The notes under the pieces are model-generated. The model saw nothing but the letters and a program-made list of their open reading frames with translations, ran no database searches and was not told the origin of the DNA. A stretch of DNA of 59,472 bases, taken from a virus. The position numbers were made by a program, and so were the translations under genes. Below, piece by piece: positions 51,324 through 59,472 of the stretch. Every line of letters starts with the position of its first letter. The first letter of the stretch is position 1. The stretch lies in the IMG/VR virus record IMGVR_UViG_3300010354_000097, positions 1 to 59,472 of that record; one strand, given 5' to 3'.

Positions 51324-51696
51324 TAGTGTTTACCGTGGGTGCTGTACGTTGATCAAATGTCACTGTCATGTTTTCTAGTTCGTTAGTATCTCTAATGAGA
51401 ATTTGTAATTCAATTTGAATCCCATGTTGATAATCAGTAACTGATGCGGCTTCTATAACAACTCTGGGATCTGAATTAGCAATCCTTGTGATATCGTCCT
51501 GTATAGCAGTTCTTAGTTCTTCGGTAAATGGATCAAATAATAAATCCCAAATAATAGTTCCAAAATTGGGATTCATTACACGTTCCCCTTTTCGTGTATT
51601 AAAATGATTTAACAGATCTTGTTTTATAAGTTCGTAGTCATTTAATTTGTAATTTTTAATTTTATTTTTTGAGCTAAACCCACGATATATTGTCAT
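51319..51696 (-). CDS. 25: Baseplate wedge protein gp25
   Basis: A 125-residue gp25 family protein (132 in T4), the lysozyme-fold wedge subunit that links baseplate to sheath and belongs to the family shared with type VI secretion. Typical features are LIKQDLLNHFNTRKGERVMN, PNFGTIIWDLLFDPFTEEL and IQDDITRIANSDPRV. AAAGGAACATAAATC precedes the ATG. It sits between gp5 and gp6, as in other T4-like phages. Confidence 0.95.
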   Translation of the reverse strand: MTIYRGFSSKNKIKNYKLNDYELIKQDLLNHFNTRKGERVMNPNFGTIIWDLLFDPFTEELRTAIQDDITRIANSDPRVVIEAASVTDYQHGIQIELQILIRDTNELENMTVTFDQRTAPTVNTI

Positions 51697-51699
51697 GAT

Positions 51700-53883
51700 T
51701 TATGTTCCTTTTGCTAACACATCGATAGCATATCTTCCATAGTTATAATATTCTATCCCTGTAGTTCCATTGGCATCAGCACCTGATCCGGTTTGTCTCC
51801 ATCCCAGAGCCCCGGGTCTTGCTCCGCCTTTATTAGGTCCTAACAAATGAGCTACACACAGCATACCAGCTATAGTACATTTATCGTCGCCGTCTTTAAT
51901 TCCGCCGTTTCCTACCATACGTTGATAATTAGCCTGTAGCTGTTCGTACATAACTTGTTCTTGTATTTGACTGTTTGCCAACCAAGCTGCTCGATTATTA
52001 ATTCCATTTTTTCCGGTCCAAGCTAATGCAACAGTCAATGCGGCATTTTTATATTGATCATAGTATTCTTTTTTAATATAGCCGCGATCAACTAATGCCG
52101 CAGCACCAAATTGATATTTTCCAGCATACCCAATGGTATTCAATGCCGAGTAGTTCCAGGTACTTTCTTTCCATCCTAATTGTCCCATAACTGCTCTTAC
52201 TTCGCCGGCACTCAATGGGCCTATTCCTCCGATCGGTGTTGGTTGATCTTTCATTTGACTGGGATTCAACCGTGTTTTTAACGGTTTTCCCAAGGCCGAA
52301 CTCGGACCGGGATCTAATTGTCTAGTCCCGGTTCCAACCGGAGTTCCATCTTCTGTAGTTAAAACTCCTCCAGATACTTGAACTTCATTGACATTACACT
52401 CGATGGAAGACATTTCAGGAATATTAGGATTCTGTTCATTAACATTTTCTCCGTCAACATTGCCCGACGAAGCCGAAGTCGAATAAGATGTTGACGGAGA
52501 ACTATTATTAACAGTAACACCGGCACGACGTGTATAAGGTTCATGGGTTGGTGCCACAGAAACAATACTGGTTAAAGATTTTTCCAATGACTCATAAACT
52601 CCTGTCCCTGTGTTTTTCTTTACATCATCTAACTCTTTGATTGGTATAGGCTCCGGTACACTGATTGGATCTCCTGAATTTTCTAAAATTTGAGCTCCTT
52701 GAATTTTCACGTTTGAGCTTGCTAACATATCAAAATTCGAAGCATACATCGTATGAGTTGTAGTAGTTGTAAAATCTGTTTTCTGTGCCTCGACTTTTAG
52801 CCCATTTGCTGCTTTCATGTTAATATTTGCATTAGAATGAATATTAACATCTCTATCGGCGTGAAAATTCAAATCTCCCTGTGTCCGAACATTTAACCCG
52901 TTACTTGAGAATATGTGCATTTGTCCCGAATTACTTAACTCAATCCAAACACTACCGTTGCTGTTACTAATGTACATTGTTTGGCCGCTATCATGCATAA
53001 CAATTTGATGGCCACCTGCGGTTCTTATTCTTATTTGTTGATCATTGCCATTAACTGTTCCGTCATCTAAAACTATGGTATGACCGCCTTGTCTTGCAGT
53101 AACTATAAAATCTTCTGCGGTGGCTTCGTTTTTTGAAAGCTTTTCTAATAATGCTGCATTATCTTTAGTATCTGGTAACGGTCTGCCGGGAGTACTAAAT
53201 CCAAAAACTGCACTAGGAGTTTCTCTCTGACTACTACTAGTGGTAGTTCCGCGAACTGGATCGTTTTCTAATCCTTGATTAACTAGATTTGTGAATTGTG
53301 TTCTGTGTAAAGGTCTTTCGTTTTTTGATAGATATCCCGGTGTACGTAATTCTTGATTATTTTCGTTGAATTCGATAGTAGGATATTGATTGCCATCCTT
53401 GGTTTGAGCTTGTATATCTGCAGGTAATTCTGCTTTAACTTTTTCTCCGTTCCATTTAGTAGTCGACGATACACCTGGAATCATATTATGACTAACATGT
53501 GGAGATATACAAGCGAACCAATATCCTTTATCGGGTCTTCCTCCAACAAATGTTACTAATACTTGAGCTCCGATATCAGGAGGTATCATCCAAAATCCGT
53601 AAGTATGATTTACAGTTGAGAAGGTAGTTTCTTTAGAATCGTTATTTGGATAAGTGCTACCCATAAACGGACTAGCATAGCTCACCGGCTTCCACATTCG
53701 ACTGTCATTTTCATCACCGCCTAAGTCAGGAATAAAAACTTCCAAACGACCTTTTCTTGCATCATCGAGATTATTCTTAACAATTCCTATATAAACTCCT
53801 GTATCAATCCTCGACGAACTTAATTCCGGTCTACTATATGCTGCTGGTTTATTGTCAGATCTTTTATCGTTATATTGAGCCAA
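51700..53883 (-). CDS. 5: Baseplate hub/spike protein gp5 with C-terminal cell-wall hydrolase
   Basis: A 727-residue spike protein. Residues ~28-150 form the gp5/VgrG OB-fold (YIGIVKNNLDDARKGRLEVF, GFWMIPPDIGAQVLVTFVGG). Residues ~255-400 form a beta-helix needle with repeats such as DLNFHADRDVNIHSNANINM. The C-terminal ~180 residues are a muramidase/lytic-transglycosylase-like domain: GWKESTWNYSA with a Glu near 573, then GKYQFGAAALVDRGY. In T4 the lysozyme sits between OB-fold and needle; here it is placed after the needle and a Ser/Asn linker. It punctures the outer membrane and cuts peptidoglycan. Confidence 0.9.
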   Translation of the reverse strand: MAQYNDKRSDNKPAAYSRPELSSSRIDTGVYIGIVKNNLDDARKGRLEVFIPDLGGDENDSRMWKPVSYASPFMGSTYPNNDSKETTFSTVNHTYGFWMIPPDIGAQVLVTFVGGRPDKGYWFACISPHVSHNMIPGVSSTTKWNGEKVKAELPADIQAQTKDGNQYPTIEFNENNQELRTPGYLSKNERPLHRTQFTNLVNQGLENDPVRGTTTSSSQRETPSAVFGFSTPGRPLPDTKDNAALLEKLSKNEATAEDFIVTARQGGHTIVLDDGTVNGNDQQIRIRTAGGHQIVMHDSGQTMYISNSNGSVWIELSNSGQMHIFSSNGLNVRTQGDLNFHADRDVNIHSNANINMKAANGLKVEAQKTDFTTTTTHTMYASNFDMLASSNVKIQGAQILENSGDPISVPEPIPIKELDDVKKNTGTGVYESLEKSLTSIVSVAPTHEPYTRRAGVTVNNSSPSTSYSTSASSGNVDGENVNEQNPNIPEMSSIECNVNEVQVSGGVLTTEDGTPVGTGTRQLDPGPSSALGKPLKTRLNPSQMKDQPTPIGGIGPLSAGEVRAVMGQLGWKESTWNYSALNTIGYAGKYQFGAAALVDRGYIKKEYYDQYKNAALTVALAWTGKNGINNRAAWLANSQIQEQVMYEQLQANYQRMVGNGGIKDGDDKCTIAGMLCVAHLLGPNKGGARPGALGWRQTGSGADANGTTGIEYYNYGRYAIDVLAKGT

Positions 53884-53885
53884 AG

Positions 53886-56800
53886 TTATCCTCCTGTACT
53901 ATAGCTATCTTCTTGAGAAGGTGCATCTACTGTAGCTCCCTCAGGTATACCAAATGCAGAAGTTAATCTTTGATTTAATCTTCTATTGCTAGCTACTTGC
54001 TCGGCACTAATTGCATCAGGATTATTTGATTGATTTTGAATTCTTAATGCTTCCAATCTATCTTGATCTGTTACACCGCTTAATGCTGGGGTTTCATTAT
54101 AGTTTGTGTTTGGATCTGAAAACGGATCTGAGAAATTTCTCGGTACACTTGCGAATGTCTGTAACGACGGAATAGCTGGCGGTTGAATTATTGCCGCCGG
54201 CGAAGGTATTATAGAATTTTTCCCCGGCATAGTATTACCAACAAACCCTGTTCTTCCCAGTCTAGCAGTTTCGGCCGCGGATTGATTTTCGGGAGCAACA
54301 CTGCTTCTAGGAGTTTCTTCCCTTCTGGCAGTTTCAGTCGGGGATTGATTTTCAACAGGAAAATCATTCTTTTCGTTGAATATTTTTATTAGATCTAATG
54401 TTTGATCAAATTTACCCCGAGAAAAAGAATTTTCTACACGTATAATTCTATACAAACCAGAAAATCGACTGGTTACATATTTTCCATTGGTTTCTAATAA
54501 TCCTGTGGTAGAATCGTAATCCACTGGTGTATTAAATATTAATCTTACATATCTTTCTTCATAATCAAAAATTATACTATTATTTTTCGACAATATTTCT
54601 GTTTTTAAATTTTCAGAATTTTGAGGATTATAAAAAATATCATCCTGTTTAATATAACGGGGATCTCCGATAATAGTTAGTCTGACATTAATCATGTCTC
54701 CACGAGACGAACTCAAAACTGTATTATAAAAATCGGATGCTGCGATTCCCTTAGCTGTATCGGAATCAACGCTACCTATCTGTAATGGAATGTTGCTACT
54801 TACTGGTATAGTTTTTATTGGCATAAAGGTATCCGACGGAGAATATCCTTTGGATTCATCTCTGTCAGTCGGAGCACCGGCAGCAGAATTCCATAGATTC
54901 CATTTTTGTCTATCTGCTGTGGCCATTGTAAAAAACAATACATTGAAATCTATGTCTAGATCGATTATGTGACGATTTTTGCCTGTAAAAATATATTGAT
55001 ATTCTTGTAACCAACGTGTCGGCAAACTTTTTGGGGCTAACGGAGATTTAGTATTATAAATTATATGTTTTACAATATTAAAATTTATAACTTTACTGTA
55101 AGTATTTCTTTTTGGATCAAATTTTTCTAATGTAACACTAGGAATTATTTTAAACCAATTAATAGGTTTTTCCTCAGCATTGGCAATTTCTACTCCGTCT
55201 TCCTTGTTAGAAATTTTTTGACTTTTTTCTGTTAATTGATTTTTAATATAATCACTATTTCGGAGTATCATATTAATAACATTAACAATGCTAGTACCGG
55301 CATTAATTGAAAAAATTCCTTGTTTAGGTGTTTCTGTTGCTGCTCCGCCCTCTTGCCTATTAGAACTATTGGAACTAAATGCTAATCGATTAGTCGGTAT
55401 TAATTTTGGATCTACAATCAAAGTTTTAGCTATATCCTCATCTATAGTAAAAGTATAGACATCGGGTTCTTCGACTTGTTTTAAAAATTTTAATCTTTGT
55501 TGAAAAGCATTTAGTGCCTGTGTATAACTGCTGGCATTAAAAACTTTCTTTTTAAAATTAGTTTGTACTTCATTTATAGCTCTTCTTCGATCCTCTGCCG
55601 AAGTTACACCTAAGTCAATATCAGTTGCAGCAGTCGACGATAACACAGAAACACGAGTTTCTGCTTCTCTTTGTGAATTAACTAAATCCTCAGTCAATTT
55701 ACTAGTATTAGTATTATTTGCAAAAAAATCCGCTACAGTTTTAGCAGTAACCTGAAGATTAACCGGAGTAGATCCGTGTTCAGTGGCTTGATACGCTATA
55801 TGATTATATGGTATCGCAGTAATATCATAAGTTGACCCTGCTGATGTTACTTTAAACTTAGCATTGATTAACTTGATAGGAATATACTTTGTATGTTGAT
55901 TTAATGTGACCGGTAGTCCGTCATCGGTATTGCCTCTAAATTCGATTATAAGCATGTAAGGGAGTTCAATATAATTTCTTGCTCCTAACTCTGTGGCCAT
56001 GGTATATAATCTATCAAAAAAACTTACTCCCATTGGTTCGATTATTTTAAAGGTTAAGTTTATAACATTGCTACCTTTAGTTCTACTATTAAGTCCAACA
56101 ATGGTATCAAATTTTAAATCTGTTAAAAAAAAGTCTTTAGTAAAATTTTTGTCTCGAGAAATTTGATCATTATTACGACTTCCAGTAGCCAATACTACAT
56201 GCTCAGGACGATATGTATAATCTTTTAATTTTACAATCTTATTGTAAACGTCCGGTTTAATAGCTGCCAACGTAAATGCATAAGAATAATCAGCTAATTG
56301 ATCTAAAGGATTTTCTCCTAGTATCTGTCCAATAGTTTGACCAGTGGATCCTTTTTCTTGTTTCTGCTCTGATACTTGTGTGGTAGTTGTATTGGATCCA
56401 CTGTCTTCGCCAGAAGGTCTGACTGAAGTCCTACCAGACTCATTGGTTATATTATTAGATGTATTTGCATTAGTTCCTGGGGGTAACTGAGCACCGGTTT
56501 CAGAAACATTATTTCCCTTAGCAATATTCTCAGCTGACTGACTATCCCGAGGTATTTGATTTTGAGCACCAGCAGCCGGTGTTGGGACCGCATGATTGGT
56601 AGTAGTAGTAGAACTAGATGTTACCTCTGACTTTTGTACTTGTTGTGTACTATCGACAGATTCTTGAGCTGTATTCGATCTTGTTATTTCTGGCGATACT
56701 GACTGACCGGTATCTAAATCGTAACCTTGCCTTAAAGCCTGAGATTTTAGACGATCTATCGAATCTGACGCTGCACTAGCTGTTGCTGAATCATTACTAA

Positions 56801-56930
56801 AGAGAGGATTTCGAAGAGATCCACTTATCGCTTGGTTAGGCGAAGAGCCGGTACCAACAGTTTTCCCTGATTCAGTATCGACTACAATCCATTGCCCATT
56901 GGATTCTCTTTGTATACTGTAATTAAACAC
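53886..56930 (-). CDS. Baseplate hub structural protein (gp27-like position)
   Basis: A 1014-residue protein two bases upstream of gp5. The first ~200 residues are Ser/Thr/Asn/Gln-rich and low in complexity. The core (residues ~210-850) is a structured hub-like region: ADYSYAFTLAAIKPDVYNKI, IVGLNSRTKGSNVINLTFKI, GDPRYIKQDDIF and FSGLYRIIRVENSFSRGKFD, the last two resembling the end of tail hub proteins. The final ~150 residues are again low complexity. Its place between gp53 and gp5 suggests the hub that holds gp5 (gp27 role), but sequence likeness to T4 gp27 is not evident. Confidence 0.7.
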   Translation of the reverse strand: MFNYSIQRESNGQWIVVDTESGKTVGTGSSPNQAISGSLRNPLFSNDSATASAASDSIDRLKSQALRQGYDLDTGQSVSPEITRSNTAQESVDSTQQVQKSEVTSSSTTTTNHAVPTPAAGAQNQIPRDSQSAENIAKGNNVSETGAQLPPGTNANTSNNITNESGRTSVRPSGEDSGSNTTTTQVSEQKQEKGSTGQTIGQILGENPLDQLADYSYAFTLAAIKPDVYNKIVKLKDYTYRPEHVVLATGSRNNDQISRDKNFTKDFFLTDLKFDTIVGLNSRTKGSNVINLTFKIIEPMGVSFFDRLYTMATELGARNYIELPYMLIIEFRGNTDDGLPVTLNQHTKYIPIKLINAKFKVTSAGSTYDITAIPYNHIAYQATEHGSTPVNLQVTAKTVADFFANNTNTSKLTEDLVNSQREAETRVSVLSSTAATDIDLGVTSAEDRRRAINEVQTNFKKKVFNASSYTQALNAFQQRLKFLKQVEEPDVYTFTIDEDIAKTLIVDPKLIPTNRLAFSSNSSNRQEGGAATETPKQGIFSINAGTSIVNVINMILRNSDYIKNQLTEKSQKISNKEDGVEIANAEEKPINWFKIIPSVTLEKFDPKRNTYSKVINFNIVKHIIYNTKSPLAPKSLPTRWLQEYQYIFTGKNRHIIDLDIDFNVLFFTMATADRQKWNLWNSAAGAPTDRDESKGYSPSDTFMPIKTIPVSSNIPLQIGSVDSDTAKGIAASDFYNTVLSSSRGDMINVRLTIIGDPRYIKQDDIFYNPQNSENLKTEILSKNNSIIFDYEERYVRLIFNTPVDYDSTTGLLETNGKYVTSRFSGLYRIIRVENSFSRGKFDQTLDLIKIFNEKNDFPVENQSPTETARREETPRSSVAPENQSAAETARLGRTGFVGNTMPGKNSIIPSPAAIIQPPAIPSLQTFASVPRNFSDPFSDPNTNYNETPALSGVTDQDRLEALRIQNQSNNPDAISAEQVASNRRLNQRLTSAFGIPEGATVDAPSQEDSYSTGG

Positions 56931-56940
56931 GTTTTATATC

Positions 56941-57243
56941 CTAAATTCCCAATGCAGAGTTTAAAGTTTCTTGTGTGGGAATATAAATGGTTCTTCCTGT
57001 AACAAAGTCAAAAATTGGATCTTCGATTGCATTCGGATTGCGTGCTGCAAATACCCACCAAAGATTGCTGTCACCATATAGGTCGTTGGCTAACAAGTCT
57101 GGTCTATATTGATATATTGCATCAATAATATAAATTACATCACTGGGAAATTTAGGAATATTTCTAAATTGCATAACATCTAAAAATTTTCCAAAAGTTT
57201 TAGTTTCTGAATAAGGACTGGCTTTACTGTATGCAATTGCCAT
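56941..57243 (-). CDS. 53: Baseplate wedge protein gp53
   Basis: A 100-residue protein of the gp53 family (196 in T4), a wedge component binding gp6 and gp25. The typical segment is YQYRPDLLANDLYGDSNLWW then VFAARNPNAIEDPIFDFVTG and IYIP. ATG 57243 is chosen; a TTG at 57249 is closer to the AAAGGA site and would add two residues. It overlaps or abuts the tail-tube junction gene upstream. Confidence 0.85.
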   Translation of the reverse strand: MAIAYSKASPYSETKTFGKFLDVMQFRNIPKFPSDVIYIIDAIYQYRPDLLANDLYGDSNLWWVFAARNPNAIEDPIFDFVTGRTIYIPTQETLNSALGI

Positions 57244-57245
57244 GA

Positions 57246-58130
57246 TCAAATATATCCTTTTTTAAGATAATCTCCACGAGAGAATGCTTCGGTACTAAAT
57301 TCAGCAACTTTAGATCTACTGTATACAGGCTGTAAAGTAACACTTATTGTACTAATGACAGGTATTTTAGTTCTTACTGAACTTGCACCTGCTACATAGT
57401 CTGAGTCGGGTTCTCCGGGAGGAACTGGATTTTTTCTTGCTTCTTTTATATCTAAAGAAGGAGCACTAATATAATCAACATCTTCGGGCATACTGTGTTG
57501 AAATTGGGTAAGTACACAAGGAACATGTGGCAAATAATATTGTCCGTAACCATCCAAGAATAACATTGGCGGAGGATTTCCTGCTAAACTGTCTTTACCT
57601 GTAAACATTTTTCCAGCTGAACGAAAGAAATGTATTACTGCTAATACATATTGTGCTTCTTCGGGTGTTTGAGCTGTAAACTCTGCACCTATTGTAATCG
57701 AACTTACACTTGATCGATTGTACGAATAAAATCCGTAGTTAGTATGAGTAATATCGGTGTCAGTATACTGACTTTGAAATGTTATATCTACTTTAGGAGT
57801 ATAAGGAAAAATAACTCCTTTTGTGGCTACTAACGGTTTTAATATATTTCCCGGATTTGTAGCCTGATATAAAATGTTACTATTTTCCCCCACTGATATA
57901 CGTACACGCCAGTCGTCAACTTCTTTCATTCCTGAGAAAGTTGTCTTGGTATCAACACGAGCTAAAGAAGATTTTGATTTAGCTTTTCCCCCGACATTTA
58001 ATCCTGCGTTTAGTAATCTTCCCATTTTGGGATCTACTGCACTAACCAAGCCAACACCAGCTTGTGTTACACTACCGATAACACCTTGGGTTCCTCTAAC
58101 AACAGAATTAAATAAATTGAACACAGGCAT
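57246..58130 (-). CDS. Baseplate-tail tube junction protein (gp48/gp54-like)
   Basis: A 294-residue protein, first gene of the late block. Features are DWRVRISVGENSNILYQATN near 75, PYTPKVDITFQSQYTDTDIT, AQYVLAVIHFFRSAGKMF and YYLPHVPCVLTQFQHSMPED-VDYI. These match the tail-tube cap/initiator proteins (T4 gp48 and gp54) on the tube-like domain; I cannot tell which of the two. AAAGGAACTGCT precedes the ATG, and a GATAAATA late promoter lies 18 bases upstream. Confidence 0.8.
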   Translation of the reverse strand: MPVFNLFNSVVRGTQGVIGSVTQAGVGLVSAVDPKMGRLLNAGLNVGGKAKSKSSLARVDTKTTFSGMKEVDDWRVRISVGENSNILYQATNPGNILKPLVATKGVIFPYTPKVDITFQSQYTDTDITHTNYGFYSYNRSSVSSITIGAEFTAQTPEEAQYVLAVIHFFRSAGKMFTGKDSLAGNPPPMLFLDGYGQYYLPHVPCVLTQFQHSMPEDVDYISAPSLDIKEARKNPVPPGEPDSDYVAGASSVRTKIPVISTISVTLQPVYSRSKVAEFSTEAFSRGDYLKKGYI

Positions 58131-58147
58131 AGCAGTTCCTTTTATTA

Positions 58148-58155
58148 TATTTATC
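58148..58155 (-). promoter_or_regulatory. T4-type late promoter for the baseplate operon
   Basis: GATAAATA on the - strand, 18 bases before the ATG of the junction protein gene, with an AAAGGAA ribosome binding site between. It faces away from the sigma70-type promoter of gene 55 in the same 101-base gap. Confidence 0.6.
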
Positions 58156-58174
58156 GGTGAAAATACCGCATGAT

Positions 58175-58204
58175 TTGACTTTAACTAGTTAAACATTGTA
58201 CAAT
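58175..58204 (+). promoter_or_regulatory. Sigma70-type promoter before gene 55
   Basis: TTGACT at 58175-58180, an 18-base spacer containing AACTAGTT, and TACAAT at 58199-58204. The start would be near 58211, 21 bases before the gene 55 ATG, with AGAGAGG in the leader. Confidence 0.6.
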
Positions 58205-58231
58205 CCTCTTAGAGAGGTAGATAAATATTAG

Positions 58232-59074
58232 ATGAAAACAAATTATCTTAACAATCGCGATATGCTTCGCGAAATTCATAAAAGCAAAATTTCGTATTCT
58301 AGCTTTAAATCCGTTGAAGATCGAGATTACGATATTATCGTACACGATCTAAAAGAAATCGAACAACGAATTACTGAAGCTAAAGAAACTCGTGCTGCTC
58401 GAATAGCACAAAAAAATTACGAAAATTCTTCCCGCGAGAATAAAAAAGTAAAATTAGAAGAATTTAAAATCCCTCCGGATAGTATCCCTGTTACAGATCT
58501 AGTTTTTAGATTAATGACATGGCAACATATTCCGGAAAATGCCAGCTTTACTGAAAAAATGAATAGGCTCGAAGAAGAATCTGAGGATTCAGACGAAGAA
58601 CTAGACATTGAGACAATTAAAATGAGTAAACGGCATGTTCGTGTTAACTTTCCTCCATTCGAACACTATCGAATTAATTCGGATCTTAGTCCTTACTGTG
58701 TAGGAAGAAGTCATTGGAACGGCGACTTAGAGGGCGGATCTTTTTCTAAAGACCATGGATCAATGACTCGTGAATTGGCTATGATGTTTATGAAACTATG
58801 CGATCGCTATGCTAGTCGAGGAAATTGGCGTGGATATACTTATAATGACGAAATGAAAGGACAGGCCCTCCTTCATTTAACTCAAATCGGTTTACAATTC
58901 GACGAAAGCAAAAGTAGTAACCCTTTTAGTTATTATACACAAAGTTTAACTAACAGTTTTACCCGTGTATTGAACATCGAAAAACGTCATCAAAATATTC
59001 GAGACGATATTCTTGAACTCAATAACTATAATCCTAGCTACACACGCCAAGGCGACTGGAAATACGACGAATAA
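58232..59074 (+). CDS. 55: Late sigma factor gp55
   Basis: A 280-residue gp55-type sigma factor (185 in T4) that directs host RNA polymerase to TATAAATA-type late promoters with the gp45 clamp. The sigma region 2-like core is in the C-terminal half: YASRGNWRGYTYNDEMKGQA, LQFDESKSSNPFSYYTQSLT and NSFTRVLNIEKRHQNIRDD. The N-terminal ~100 residues are an extra, charged segment that includes an acidic Ser/Glu run (EEESEDSDEELDIE). It is expressed from a sigma70-type promoter and is followed directly by gene 47. Confidence 0.88.
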   Translation: MKTNYLNNRDMLREIHKSKISYSSFKSVEDRDYDIIVHDLKEIEQRITEAKETRAARIAQKNYENSSRENKKVKLEEFKIPPDSIPVTDLVFRLMTWQHIPENASFTEKMNRLEEESEDSDEELDIETIKMSKRHVRVNFPPFEHYRINSDLSPYCVGRSHWNGDLEGGSFSKDHGSMTRELAMMFMKLCDRYASRGNWRGYTYNDEMKGQALLHLTQIGLQFDESKSSNPFSYYTQSLTNSFTRVLNIEKRHQNIRDDILELNNYNPSYTRQGDWKYDE

Positions 59075-59472
59075 ATGAATAATTTGTTTCACCGGGCCAT
59101 AGTGTTCACCGATATACACTATGGCTTAAAATCAAATAGTCAATTGCATAACGAGGATTGTTGGCGTTTTGTACAATGGGCCACTGATTTAGCTCGAGAA
59201 AAAGATTGCGAAACTTGTTTCTTTCTGGGTGATTGGCACAACAATCGCAGCACTATAAATATTCTCACGCTGAATTACAGTTTAAAATCTTTGGAGTACT
59301 TGAATGCTAACTTTGATCGAGTGTTTTTTATTCCTGGCAATCATGATCTCTATTATCGGGATAAACGTGATATTCAAAGTGTGGAATGGGCTCGTCACCT
59401 CAATCGGGTTCAACTTGTTAATGATTGGTTTATCGATAAAGACGTTGTCATTGCTCCATGGTTGGTAGGCGA
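59075..59472 (+). CDS. 47: Recombination nuclease subunit gp47 (SbcD/Mre11-like), 3' partial
   Basis: The first 132 residues of a gp47-type metallophosphoesterase, cut by the window end. Metal-site motifs are FTDIHYG (D13, H15), FLGDWHNNR and PGNHDLYY, followed by APWLVG, in the order of T4 gp47. With gp46 it forms the SbcCD/Mre11-Rad50-like nuclease that resects DNA ends for recombination-dependent replication. The ATG at 59075 directly follows the gp55 stop. Confidence 0.92.
   Translation, partial: MNNLFHRAIVFTDIHYGLKSNSQLHNEDCWRFVQWATDLAREKDCETCFFLGDWHNNRSTINILTLNYSLKSLEYLNANFDRVFFIPGNHDLYYRDKRDIQSVEWARHLNRVQLVNDWFIDKDVVIAPWLVG

Noticed and set aside
58220-58227. GATAAATA on the + strand just before gene 55
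   Set aside because: Only five bases separate it from the ATG, so a late transcript from it would start inside the gene; the sigma70-type promoter upstream explains expression.
1-59472. Search for tRNA genes, CRISPR arrays, insertion sequences and an integrase
   Set aside because: Genes are packed with gaps under about 110 bases, no cloverleaf or regular repeat array was seen, and no transposase or recombinase motif was found.

Overview
This window is a piece of the genome of a large T4-like tailed phage (myovirus) with an AT-rich genome. The assignment rests on T4-type core genes: a family B DNA polymerase (gp43), sliding clamp (gp45), RNase H/FEN nuclease, DsbA-like protein, late sigma factor (gp55), the start of gp47, and a baseplate operon with gp6, gp25, gp5 and gp53 relatives. 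Many small genes resemble conserved proteins of marine T4-like phages (cyanophages, pelagiphages). No photosynthesis genes, integrase, insertion sequence, tRNA or CRISPR array was seen. The host cannot be named; several early promoters match the bacterial sigma70 consensus, so a host with an ordinary sigma70 is expected.

Layout. Positions 1-2191 (+) hold two fibre/virion proteins, the first entering from outside the window. Positions 2199-5848 (+) are accessory genes: an alpha/beta hydrolase, a cysteine-rich protein, a kinase-fold protein, and a GT17 glycosyltransferase. Positions 5904-9606 (+) are replication genes (dsbA-like, 43, 45). Positions 9937-21334 (+) carry a DNA-modification block (dpdA, folE, queD, queE) interleaved with sugar genes (galE, a UDP-sugar dehydrogenase, two more glycosyltransferases), a HIT protein and an Acb1-like 2H phosphoesterase. 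Positions 21364-30642 (+) hold RNase H, a nucleotidyltransferase, conserved small phage genes, a MoxR ATPase/VWA-metallopeptidase pair, thyX and a dCMP deaminase. Positions 30645-58130 (-) are the late structural block: fibres, collar protein, a 4047-residue giant protein, gp6, gp25, gp5, hub, gp53 and tail-tube junction protein. Positions 58232-59472 (+) hold gp55 and the start of gp47. No non-coding stretch exceeds 300 bases.

How it works together. FolE makes dihydroneopterin triphosphate from GTP, QueD makes carboxytetrahydropterin, and QueE makes 7-carboxy-7-deazaguanine. DpdA would exchange guanine in DNA for a 7-deazaguanine base, which is known in other phages to block restriction enzymes. 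QueC is not in the window. The Acb1-like enzyme would remove cyclic-nucleotide signals of CBASS defence. ThyX and dCMP deaminase supply dTMP.

Regulation. Sigma70-type promoters precede replication and accessory genes on the + strand. T4-type late motifs (TATAAATA or GATAAATA) precede structural genes on the - strand, two of them built into the stop codon of the gene before. The most unusual points are: four ORFs with N-termini resembling T4 capsid-targeting sequences, including the Acb1-like enzyme; a conserved gene apparently lacking any ATG/GTG/TTG start in the right place; a gene interrupted by an in-frame TAA with coding-like sequence after it; a possibly leaderless 38-residue membrane protein; and a ParB-like gene coupled inside the tail-fibre operon.
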